NCBI GenBank assembly: GCA_018676675.1
Contig: JABHEG010000066.1
Span: 47,338-111,337, forward strand
DNA: 64,000 bases
Direction: 5' to 3'
DNA from: Lentisphaerota bacterium
Lineage (GTDB): Bacteria > Verrucomicrobiota > Lentisphaeria > Oligosphaerales > JABHEG01
Under the pieces are notes generated by a model. That model was not told the DNA's origin. It saw only the letters and a list, made by a program, of their open reading frames with translations, and did no database searches. The position numbers and the translations under genes are program-made. Positions 51,438-60,300 of the stretch are shown here, piece after piece (within the stretch, counting starts at the first letter, position 1; each line of letters begins with the position of its first letter).

Positions 51438-54380
51438 ATGACCAAACAGCGCAAAATGGGGCGAGAAGAGACTGCGAAGGTCGAGATCGGCCACACGACA
51501 GTTACGCCACGGCAGCGTTGGGTGCTGGTGCTGGGGTTCCTGGCCGTCATCGTCGGAATCCCCCTGTCTCGGCAGATTGCCTGGCAGAGCCGGTCGGGAG
51601 ACGCACCTTCCCCCACTCCATGGCCGGCCATGGCAGCTGCCGTGCGGGAGTCTCTGACCGCGCTCCAAGACGCCGCGCCCGATGCGAAACAGGACGCACC
51701 GCGATCGCTGTTGCTTCGGCTCATGGACGCCAACAGGATCCTGCTCCGCGGCATGAACGCGTTCGAAACCGAACTTGAGGATACATCGCTGTTGCAGGCG
51801 ACACTCATTCCGCCGACACAGGCCATGTTCACGGGCGTGCTCAATGTGGGCAATGAGCAAGTCTACAAAGGGCGTGATGGCTGGCTCTTCTTCCGCCAGG
51901 GCATCGACCACCTCACTGCGCCCGGCTTTCTTGATCCCAAACAACTGGCGACAAGACGTCGTGCCGGCAATGAGTGGCAGCTCCCCCCACAGCCGGATCC
52001 TGTATTGGCGATCCTGGACTTCCAGGCGCAGCTGACCGAGCGTGGAATCCGCCTGATCGTGATGCCCACACCAGCCAAAGCCACAATCCACCCGGACAAG
52101 ATGACCGGCAGGTACGACGCTTCGGACAGCGCGGTCCGGAACGCCTCATTCGAACAGTTCCTGAGTGAGTTGCGAACGCCGCGTTCGTTCCTTGAAGGCC
52201 GTTTCACGGGGTATGACGAGGTAATCAGGAACCCCGCGAACAGGAAGACCTACGGTGACGCGCTCAAGCGTCTCACCGGGGCTCGCCCGTCCCTGGAACG
52301 CGGCGGAGTGGATGTCTGTGATCCCACAGATCTGCTTATGCGTCGGCGCACCGCAACAGGACAGCCGCAGCATCTGGCCACCGACACGCACTGGACTCCC
52401 GCGGCAATGCAGGCAGCAGCTGAACGACTGGCTGAACGCCTGAGGCGCCACCATGGCCTGGACGCCACGCCCGGAACGACGTTTGCCCTGAAACAGACCA
52501 CCGTTTCACACACGGGGGACCTCACGGGCATGCTCCGTCTGCCGCCGTCGAGCGCCCTTTACGGCGCGGCCCAGGTCACTGTCAACGAAGTACGCACGAG
52601 CCCCGGCACGGCCTGGCAGCCCCAGTCGGACGCGGACGTACTGCTGCTTGGCGACAGCTTCTGCAACATCTACTCCGATCCCGCACTCGAATGGGGTGAA
52701 TCCGCGGGTTTCGCAGAGCATCTCAGCAACGCCTTGGGCGCACCGATCGACGCCATCCGTCTGAACGGTGACAGTGCCCACGCGACTCGAGCCGCTCTCG
52801 CCACCGAATTGCGGCGCGGTCACGACCGCCTGGCCGGAAAGAAGGTGGTGATCTGGCAGTTCGCCACGCGTGAGCTCTCTTTCGGAGATTGGCGCCTGCT
52901 CACACTCGCCCTCGGACAGACGCGCGCACGCAAAACAGCCCCGACCGAGTCGCGCCAGGCGCTGCGGGTGACCGCAACGGTCAGTGATATGGCGGCGCTC
53001 CCAAAGCCTGGGGCCGTCCCCTACAAGGACCACATTGTATGGCTACACCTGACCGACATCCGGGCCCACGCCAACAGCACCGCACCGACGTCGGCCCTCG
53101 TCTACATGCAGAGCATGAAGGACAATCGGCTGACCGAGGTCGGCCGCATCCGCAAAGGGCAGACCGTTGAACTTGGCCTCCGGCCTTGGGAGCAAGTGCA
53201 GAAGAGGCTGGGACGCATCCGCCGAGCTGAACCGACAGACGACGAGCTCGTGCTGGAAGACCCCTACTGGGGCACGCTCGCCGCGAGGTTGCCAGGAGCC
53301 GCTGCCGGTCTTGGAGGCGGCCCCGCGCCGGAGCACCTCCCCAAGGACGCACCGGAACCACGCCCTGCGTCGAAGCACGTGCCCGCCATCGCAATTGCAC
53401 CACAGCTCAGCGCCAAAGTGCGGGCCGAATTCGCCCGACGTGCGCTGTCCGCGGAAGGCACGATGACCGTCCCCGGCCGCAACGGCTGGTTCTTTCACCA
53501 GACGGAGTTACGGCAGATGTCACTGGAGTGCTTCTGGGGGGAAGCGGCTCTGGCTGTCGACCCGGACCGCAAGGCAACTCATGCGGATCCGCTCGCCGCG
53601 ATCGCCGCGTACCATGAGGCGTGCCGCGAACACGGCGTCGAGCTGTGGGTACTGCCGATTCCCGCCAAATCCGTGGTCTACCCCGAGCATCTGCTGGGAA
53701 CTGTCACCGTCAACAGCAAAGGCGACGTCCCGCGCATCGACAGTGCGCACCAACGCTTCTACGCGGAACTTCGCGACGCCGGCGTCCAGGTGATCGACGT
53801 GACGCCCTTGCTCCTGGCGCACCGTGCGGACGCGGCCGGGCCGGTGTACTGCCGGCAGGACACGCACGTCTCCCCCCGCGCCTGTGAGCTGATTGCGCGT
53901 GCCGTCGCTGCCCGGATACGTCTCTTACCTTGGTACCCTGACGTGGCCAAACTCGACGTGATGACGCAACCCGACAACATCACGGTTCAGGGGGACCTGA
54001 CACGTGAGCTTACCCAACCGCCGCCACCTGAGGAACTCACGACCCGGCAGGTCGGAAGGAAGCCTGACATGACGCCGATAGAGCCAGACGAAGCCAGCTC
54101 GGTCCTCCTGCTCAGCGACAGTCACGGCTTGGTCTTTCACAGCGGCGGCGACATGCACACGCGCGGCGCCGGGCTTCCGGATCAGCTGGCGGCCGAACTG
54201 AAGTTCGCGGTCGATCTGATCGCCGTGAGAGGCTCAGCAGCCCGACCGGCGCGCGTCACCCTGTACCGGAAGATTCGCCGCGATCCCGACTACCTGACCT
54301 CAAAGCGAATGATCATCTGGTGCTTCACCGTGCGCGAGTTTACGGACAGCAGTTGGGGCGTCATTCCGTTGAAGAGATAG
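51438..54380 (+). CDS. Tandem AlgJ/AlgX-like SGNH acetyltransferase, two domains fused
   Basis: A 980-aa protein with one N-terminal membrane anchor (about 25-47, RWVLVLGFLAVIVGIPLS). The frame opens upstream inside the MBOAT gene; ATG 51438 gives the anchor the right position. Two full AlgJ-type catalytic units follow. Unit 1 has DGWLFFRQG, DTHWTP (Asp316, His318) and GDSF (Ser407). Unit 2 has NGWFFHQTE, DTHVSP (Asp808, His810) and SDSH (Ser895). In alginate systems AlgJ and AlgX each carry one such domain and pass acetyl groups to the polymer. Here both units keep Ser, Asp and His, in one chain with a proline-rich join (about 620-660). It likely O-acetylates an exopolysaccharide together with the MBOAT protein. 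Confidence 0.88.
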   Translation: MTKQRKMGREETAKVEIGHTTVTPRQRWVLVLGFLAVIVGIPLSRQIAWQSRSGDAPSPTPWPAMAAAVRESLTALQDAAPDAKQDAPRSLLLRLMDANRILLRGMNAFETELEDTSLLQATLIPPTQAMFTGVLNVGNEQVYKGRDGWLFFRQGIDHLTAPGFLDPKQLATRRRAGNEWQLPPQPDPVLAILDFQAQLTERGIRLIVMPTPAKATIHPDKMTGRYDASDSAVRNASFEQFLSELRTPRSFLEGRFTGYDEVIRNPANRKTYGDALKRLTGARPSLERGGVDVCDPTDLLMRRRTATGQPQHLATDTHWTPAAMQAAAERLAERLRRHHGLDATPGTTFALKQTTVSHTGDLTGMLRLPPSSALYGAAQVTVNEVRTSPGTAWQPQSDADVLLLGDSFCNIYSDPALEWGESAGFAEHLSNALGAPIDAIRLNGDSAHATRAALATELRRGHDRLAGKKVVIWQFATRELSFGDWRLLTLALGQTRARKTAPTESRQALRVTATVSDMAALPKPGAVPYKDHIVWLHLTDIRAHANSTAPTSALVYMQSMKDNRLTEVGRIRKGQTVELGLRPWEQVQKRLGRIRRAEPTDDELVLEDPYWGTLAARLPGAAAGLGGGPAPEHLPKDAPEPRPASKHVPAIAIAPQLSAKVRAEFARRALSAEGTMTVPGRNGWFFHQTELRQMSLECFWGEAALAVDPDRKATHADPLAAIAAYHEACREHGVELWVLPIPAKSVVYPEHLLGTVTVNSKGDVPRIDSAHQRFYAELRDAGVQVIDVTPLLLAHRADAAGPVYCRQDTHVSPRACELIARAVAARIRLLPWYPDVAKLDVMTQPDNITVQGDLTRELTQPPPPEELTTRQVGRKPDMTPIEPDEASSVLLLSDSHGLVFHSGGDMHTRGAGLPDQLAAELKFAVDLIAVRGSAARPARVTLYRKIRRDPDYLTSKRMIIWCFTVREFTDSSWGVIPLKR

Positions 54381-54421
54381 GAACACTGGCCGGAAACCGG
54401 CTGGTCAAACCACTGACCTGA

Positions 54422-56992
54422 TTGGAGAATCCACGCATGAACAAAGTCCGACGAGACATCGCCCCCCGACGCTCCCTCCTGCCTGCCGCCGTCAGCCTGG
54501 TGCTGGCGTGGACCGTGGTCACTCGGGCTGAACAGAAGAGCAAGGAAGCGGATTGGCGTGGGGATTGGCGTGGGCTTGCAGAACAGGGGGACGGGTTCAT
54601 CATCTGGGAGTCGAACCGGACCGGGCGCTGGCGCTTGTGGCGCCGACGTCTGGACGGGTCGGAGTTGCGGCAGATCAGCCCGGAGGAGAAGGGACGCGAG
54701 CACTTCTGCCCGCACATTTCGCCGGACGGCCGCCATGTGGTCTACCTCAGCTATCCTTCAAACACGAACACGTACAAACCAATCCCCAAAGGCGGCAAGT
54801 GCCCGCTTCACATCATGCGCACCGACGGGAAGGGCGATCGCATCCTGGTGCCCAGCGCCCGTGCGTACTTCGAAGATCGCGGGGCAGTTTGGCTGTCCGA
54901 CACCGAGCTCATCTACATCGGCGGGGCCGGCCGTACCTACCAGCTGAACATCAAATCGGGCAAGCGCCTGTCGCTGACCAAAGCGGGGCACAAGGAGTAC
55001 GGGTTCCTCCTAGACCGGGGAAAATCAGTCGCGGTCCAGGGAAGCCCGACGTTCTCGATCTACGACCGCAAAAGCCAGGCGATCTCCCCGCGCAAGAGCA
55101 ACGGCGGCTGTCAACCGTATTTCTCGCATGACGGCGTCTGGGGTTTCTGGACAGGCGGGGCCGGCGGGCCGCTGAAGCGTATCCACTTGGCCACGCGCAA
55201 AATCTCGCACATCATCGAGAAGAACGACCCCCGCATGCCAACCGGCAGGAGGTACCTGTACTTCCCCATGTTCTCGCGCTGCGGACGTCTTTTCGCGTTC
55301 GCGTCGTCACCGAACCAACATGACCATTTCAAGTCTGACTACGACATCTTTGTAGCGCGCAGCGATCCCAAGACTCTCCAGCTGATCGGCAAGCCGGTAC
55401 GCTATTCGTTCGACAAGGGCTGCGACCGTTTCCCGGACGCGTTTCTGGCCGACCTCGCATTGGGCCGCCATCGTGGGGAGGCGCCATTCGCAATCACGCT
55501 GAAAACGGGCGACAAGTCGGCGAGCTGGCAGTGGAGTGTCGACGGACGGGCCGTGGCACGTGGCGCCGTCCTCCGGCATCGATTCCCGAAAGCCGGGACG
55601 TTCGAAGTCACGGCGCGCAGTGGCAACGCCAGGCTCCGGGGAGAGGTCACAGTCGCACCGGCACGCGTCCCCGCCCTGGTGCAGGCTGTGTTTCGGAATA
55701 CGCGGGAGATCGCGCTCACGTTCGATGAACCGGTGCAGGCGCGGAAGGCGACGTTCGAATTGGACTCGCGCACGCCTGTCGCCAAATGGCGGATCGCCCC
55801 CGGGAACACGACGCTGGTCCTGACGCTCGGATCCAAAGCGCCGACCGAGGACGGGCTGCGGATCAGCGGTATCACCGACCGCGCACAGGCCCCGAACACA
55901 ATGCCTCCGAAGCACGTGAAACTGACAGCCCCGATCTGGCCGACCAAGCGCGAGGGCCTGGTCTTCGTGTGGGAAACGGCCAACAGGCCTAATCTCGTCA
56001 GCGATCCCGGAACCGGCCGCAAGCGAACGTACGCATTGAAGCCGAGAGGCCGGGCCCGACTGAACCACGATTTCGCTGCCGAACTGGCCGGCGGCGCCTA
56101 CTTGGTGGAGGGCGCCGACACGTCGTTGCTTCAGGCCTGCAGGGAGACGAACGAACTCACCGTCGAGGCGCTTGTTCGGCCCGCAAACCTGACCCAGGGC
56201 GGTCCCGCCAGAATCGTGACCTTCTCCACGGACCCGGGCAGCAGGAACTTCACCCTCGGACAGCAGAAGGATGCGTTGGTCTTCCGTCTGCGGACCCCGC
56301 GAACCGGACGTAACGGGACGAACCCGGAGGCGACGCTCTGCAAGGTCGCTGCCGACAAGCTGACACACGTCGTCGTGACCTATCGAGCGGGACAGATGAC
56401 CTGTTACCAGAACGGCAAGCAGGCAATGGCCACGCAGAAGGTCCAGGGCGACCTGAGCAACTGGGCCGCGGCACATCTGTTGATCGGCGACGAATGGACC
56501 AACGACCGCGACTGGTCAGGACAGCTGGAAGGAGTAGCCATCTACAGCCGGGCCCTGGGCAGTGAGGAGGTCAAAACGAACGCCGCGGCCTACCACAACA
56601 AGCTGCGCGCCAGAGCGCGGGTGCCCCGCTACACAGTTGAGGGGACGATCGTCGCTGCCTCCGCTATTCCCTCCCTGAAGAAGATCGCCCCATACCGTGA
56701 GGCGCTGGCGTGCTCTGAGGTCACGGTCACGTCCTCCCGACTGACGGCCGCGGGCGGGGACGCCGCCGCGTCGCTGCCCAAGCGCATACGGATCGTGCAA
56801 TGGGTTATCCTCGACGGTCAGACGCTGCCCGCCGCCAAACTCTCCGCGGGCACGCGGGTGAGTATGGAACTGGAACCGTTCGACCTGAACCCGCAGTTGG
56901 CGCGATTCTACGTATCGGACACTTTGGAGGAAGACTTTGATGTGCCTCTCTACTTTGCTGCAGGAGAGCCGGGGCACACGTCAGTTCCATAG
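54422..56992 (+). CDS. Secreted TolB-like propeller protein with PKD-like and LamG domains
   Basis: An 856-aa protein with a signal peptide (about 1-31, VVTRA-EQ) and GGAG before the start. Residues about 45-360 form a TolB/WD40-like propeller (IWESNRTGRWRLWRRRLDG, HISPDGRHVVYLS). A PKD-like sandwich at about 375-425 (WQWSVDGRAVARGAVLRHRF) and an Ig-like segment to 520 come next. A LamG domain at about 570-725 bears GGPARIVTFSTDPGSRNFTLGQ in two adjoining parts, the same subfamily as in the FecR protein and the giant LamG protein. No enzymatic residues are seen. It is the third gene of the MBOAT operon (41-base gap), so it may bind the acetylated polymer or the secretion machinery. Confidence 0.8.
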   Translation: MENPRMNKVRRDIAPRRSLLPAAVSLVLAWTVVTRAEQKSKEADWRGDWRGLAEQGDGFIIWESNRTGRWRLWRRRLDGSELRQISPEEKGREHFCPHISPDGRHVVYLSYPSNTNTYKPIPKGGKCPLHIMRTDGKGDRILVPSARAYFEDRGAVWLSDTELIYIGGAGRTYQLNIKSGKRLSLTKAGHKEYGFLLDRGKSVAVQGSPTFSIYDRKSQAISPRKSNGGCQPYFSHDGVWGFWTGGAGGPLKRIHLATRKISHIIEKNDPRMPTGRRYLYFPMFSRCGRLFAFASSPNQHDHFKSDYDIFVARSDPKTLQLIGKPVRYSFDKGCDRFPDAFLADLALGRHRGEAPFAITLKTGDKSASWQWSVDGRAVARGAVLRHRFPKAGTFEVTARSGNARLRGEVTVAPARVPALVQAVFRNTREIALTFDEPVQARKATFELDSRTPVAKWRIAPGNTTLVLTLGSKAPTEDGLRISGITDRAQAPNTMPPKHVKLTAPIWPTKREGLVFVWETANRPNLVSDPGTGRKRTYALKPRGRARLNHDFAAELAGGAYLVEGADTSLLQACRETNELTVEALVRPANLTQGGPARIVTFSTDPGSRNFTLGQQKDALVFRLRTPRTGRNGTNPEATLCKVAADKLTHVVVTYRAGQMTCYQNGKQAMATQKVQGDLSNWAAAHLLIGDEWTNDRDWSGQLEGVAIYSRALGSEEVKTNAAAYHNKLRARARVPRYTVEGTIVAASAIPSLKKIAPYREALACSEVTVTSSRLTAAGGDAAASLPKRIRIVQWVILDGQTLPAAKLSAGTRVSMELEPFDLNPQLARFYVSDTLEEDFDVPLYFAAGEPGHTSVP

Positions 56993-57351
56993 GTGTTCCC
57001 TTACTGAGGGGCGGCGTGGCGGAGGTTGCTATTCGCCAGGGGAGAAGAGCGAGTGCCATCGCCGATTGCGATGGAGGGTTGCCAGAGCGAGGGAGGCCTC
57101 GTCGCCGTCGATTGACTGGCACCGGCCGGTGAGTTTGAGTCGACGCTTGTACTGTGAAGAAAATCCGGGGGTCAGGGGGCGACGGGATCCAATGCGATTA
57201 AGTTCCTCGGGAAGACGGTCGCGGCATGGCAGCCCCTCCCACGTTACGGGAGCACACAATGTGGGAGGCGGTGCCACCCGGCGACTCTTTGGCCATCCGG
57301 GAATCAGAGGAACTTAATCGCATTGGGCGACGGGGTCACCTAATCTCCACG
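56993..57351. other. Convergent intergenic region, hairpin and MITE-like element
   Basis: 359 bases between convergent genes with no accepted gene. A perfect 7-bp hairpin CCATCGC-CGATT-GCGATGG lies at 57056-57074 and a 12-base palindrome CACCGGCCGGTG at about 57119. The main element is listed separately (57177-57334). Hairpins here could end both transcripts, but no T-run follows any of them. Confidence 0.5.
57177..57334. mobile_element. MITE-like element with 20-bp perfect inverted repeats
   Basis: CCAATGCGATTAAGTTCCTC (57189-57208) is repeated exactly in reverse complement at 57307-57326. The 98 bases between them contain a second stem (CCTCCCAC / GTGGGAGG). The 10-base word GGGCGACGGG occurs just outside the left arm (57177-57186) and at the right end (57325-57334), like a target duplication, although its right copy overlaps the arm by two bases. 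There is no transposase. This is the build of a small non-autonomous transposable element. Confidence 0.6.
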
Positions 57352-60300
57352 TCACAACGCCTCGGGAGCCGCGACGCGGTCGACCCGGATATAGTCGATA
57401 CGGCAGGTGCCGGTCAGGGCCTCTCCTGTCGCGAGGTCGAGCCGCAATCGCTTGAGGCGGCCTGTCCATCCGGGGACGGTCGACATGTCCACTGAGTATT
57501 CCCGAGGGCCATTGTCGTTGGTGACCACGTCGAAGGTCTTGCTGTTGGCATCACTCCACGCGGGGTCAGTATGGGTTGTGAACGCGAAACGCATCCGGGT
57601 TGCCGGGGTGTGGTTCTGGAATCGGATCCTGATCGTCTCGTGCCTGGTGAGGTCGACGGTCAGGTCGTCGGGAGAGAGCAGGTGTGCGTCGGGACTGTCC
57701 TCGACAGCGACGATGTAGTACCCGCCCGAGACATGCTTGACCGGCTTCGACACCTGGTATGACTTGCTCCCCGTCTTGCGTTCACGGGTCCCCAGATCTG
57801 CCTCGCTCCACCCCTCTTTGTCCAACTGTCGATTGAACTCCCACGCGTTGAGCACTCTCGTTCCCCGCGACAACACATGCACGGCAACCCGGTCGCTGAG
57901 CCACAACTCGCCGTCATCGCCAACCAGGCGCAGCAGGTAGTCTCCGGGCTTTGCGAAGGTTGCTCTGGTTGCAGGAGCAGCTTCATTCTCAAAGACCACG
58001 TTCGCAGGCCCTTCAATGACTTCCCACCGCACGTTCAAGTTGCCGACAGCCGGTCTGCCGTCGTCACTGGCCCTGCCGGTCAACTGCACCGTGGCCTGGT
58101 CCGAGTACAGGTCGGGACCGGCATCCACTACCGGTGGATCGTTGTGTGGCATGGCGTCGCGCAACTCCTTCGCGGTGGCGTATTGGACATTGCCCTGAAG
58201 TGTCCACCAGGTCAGGTCAGGTGCCGCGTTCACGAAGAACTCCACCCCGGGAAGGAGTACGTAGCCGTTGTTGTGGATCGTCCCTGTGCTGCAGCAGACC
58301 CTGGGGTCGGGCTTCTTGTTTCCCCAGACGTAGATCTCCGCCGGTCCGTGGCTCTTCTTCACCCAGTTGTTCTTGATAAATCTCGAGTTCCGGATCTCGA
58401 TATTCCTGCACTGCGGTGACTTGAGACCGAGCACTTCGACCCCAGCCCCCGCATTGTTCTCAAACGTGCATCTGTCAATCAAGCAACCGTTTCCCCCGGC
58501 CTCAAAATCGATGCCGCCCTGATCGTAGCTTCCCGAATCCGGCATATTTCGGAACGTACAGTTGCGGAAGATCAGTCCCCTCGGGGACCCGAGCATGATC
58601 CCCATCGTTCCCCGACTTGCGTGGCCGCCGGATGCATCGAAGATGGAGTTCCGCACGAGACTCCCACCGATCAAGACCGGATGAGGGGACGTATTGTGCG
58701 CGTAGCAACCGTGGCAGAAGATCCGGTCCAACACCGCCCGTTTCGCGGGCAACTGGGACACACGGAACCCCCGGGAGGTGTGGAACATCTCACAGTCGCA
58801 GATCGTTACGCCCTCGCACCGCGCACCCACAACCGCAATGCCGGCGGAACTGGCCCCGTCGCCTTCCGGCCCGGGTTGGCCGCGCCACTCAGGGATGCCG
58901 TGGTTATCTGGAAGATAGAGTCCCTCGATATGGGACGCGATGCAGTCCTCGATGAGCAGTCCGGCGTGGCCGGATTTCGTGTAGGAGACGATCAACCCCT
59001 TGGCCGCGCAGGTCACCCTCAAGCCGTGGATCCACAGGTAGTCCGGGTCACGGATCAGCGCACAACGGTCTCGAATGTCCCAGTTCCGGCGGATGGCGGG
59101 GCGCGCACCCCTGCCGTAGGGTCCGATTTCAGCCCAGCTGTCCACGGTGCCGCGGGCGGAAACCTGCAGCTCCTGATTGATGACACTGCCGCGTTTGATG
59201 CGGAGCCTTTCTCCGGGCCCGAGGGTCTTGCCGTTGATGTTCGTGAAATCCCGCCAGGCAGCGTCCGGTGACGTGCCGGCATTGGCGTTCACTCCACCAA
59301 CGCTGTCGATGTAGTAGGTAACCGCCTTGGTTCCACCGGTGGTGGGAACGCTGATTGCCAATGGTGTCTCGGCCGGTCGGAACGCCAGTCTGCAGCGCTC
59401 GGATGACGGTGCGAAGTTCGCGGCCGTCAACACGACTTCAGCCGAGCCACTTGTCTCGGAATCCGCTACCACGGTCCACTCCGCGATTCTGGTCGTACCC
59501 GTCGGCATGGCCCCCAGCTCGCGAACAGTATCCCCGAGAGATCTGACGCCTGGCGGCAACACGAGGCGGGCAGCGGCTCCCTGCGCCTCCATTCCTAGGC
59601 TGTGCACGACCGCGATGATCTTCTCCTGACGGCCAACGCGGAGGATCGCTCCGCCTTGAGCCAGGTTCCGGACGTAAAGGAACGGCTTGCCCTTGGGTTT
59701 GCCGGATATCCACACGTTCTCCAACTGGATGTCGTGTGGCCGAACACCCGGCACTGAAATGGCCAGCAACTTCAGGCGACCGTGCCAGTTCGGGGCGGTG
59801 GAGAGGTCAACAATGGAGGTGCGCGCTGTGGACCAAAGCGGCAGAGGCACCATCCCATGGCCGGCATCGGTAACAAATGTCAGCGTGGCTGTCCGCGCCG
59901 TACGGCAGGACAGGTCGCAGCACACGTAGCCGCGTTGAGTGAGGTCAAGATCGAGAGCCGGGGTGACAATCATTGCGTCGGAGTCAGCCAACACTGCTTC
60001 GAGCTTGCCTCCCGATGTGGTCACATCCGCGCCGGACATTCCTACCCAACCGGGCCACCCGGCTCCTTGCCCGAAATGATCCAGGGCCTGGCTCCCGCCC
60101 GGTGGTGCCGCGGCTGCCATGGCCCGGAGTTTCTGCAGTCTCAAAGCCACAGAATTGTGGATCCGGAGTTCGTCAATTACCGCGCCGGGAGTCCCGATCT
60201 CAAGCGGGCGGTCCGCGGGTTCGGATACCCCCGAGCGACGAATCCCGCTCTTCTCGCCATTGACCTCAAGCATGGCCTCCACCCCGTCCCACTGCGCGAT

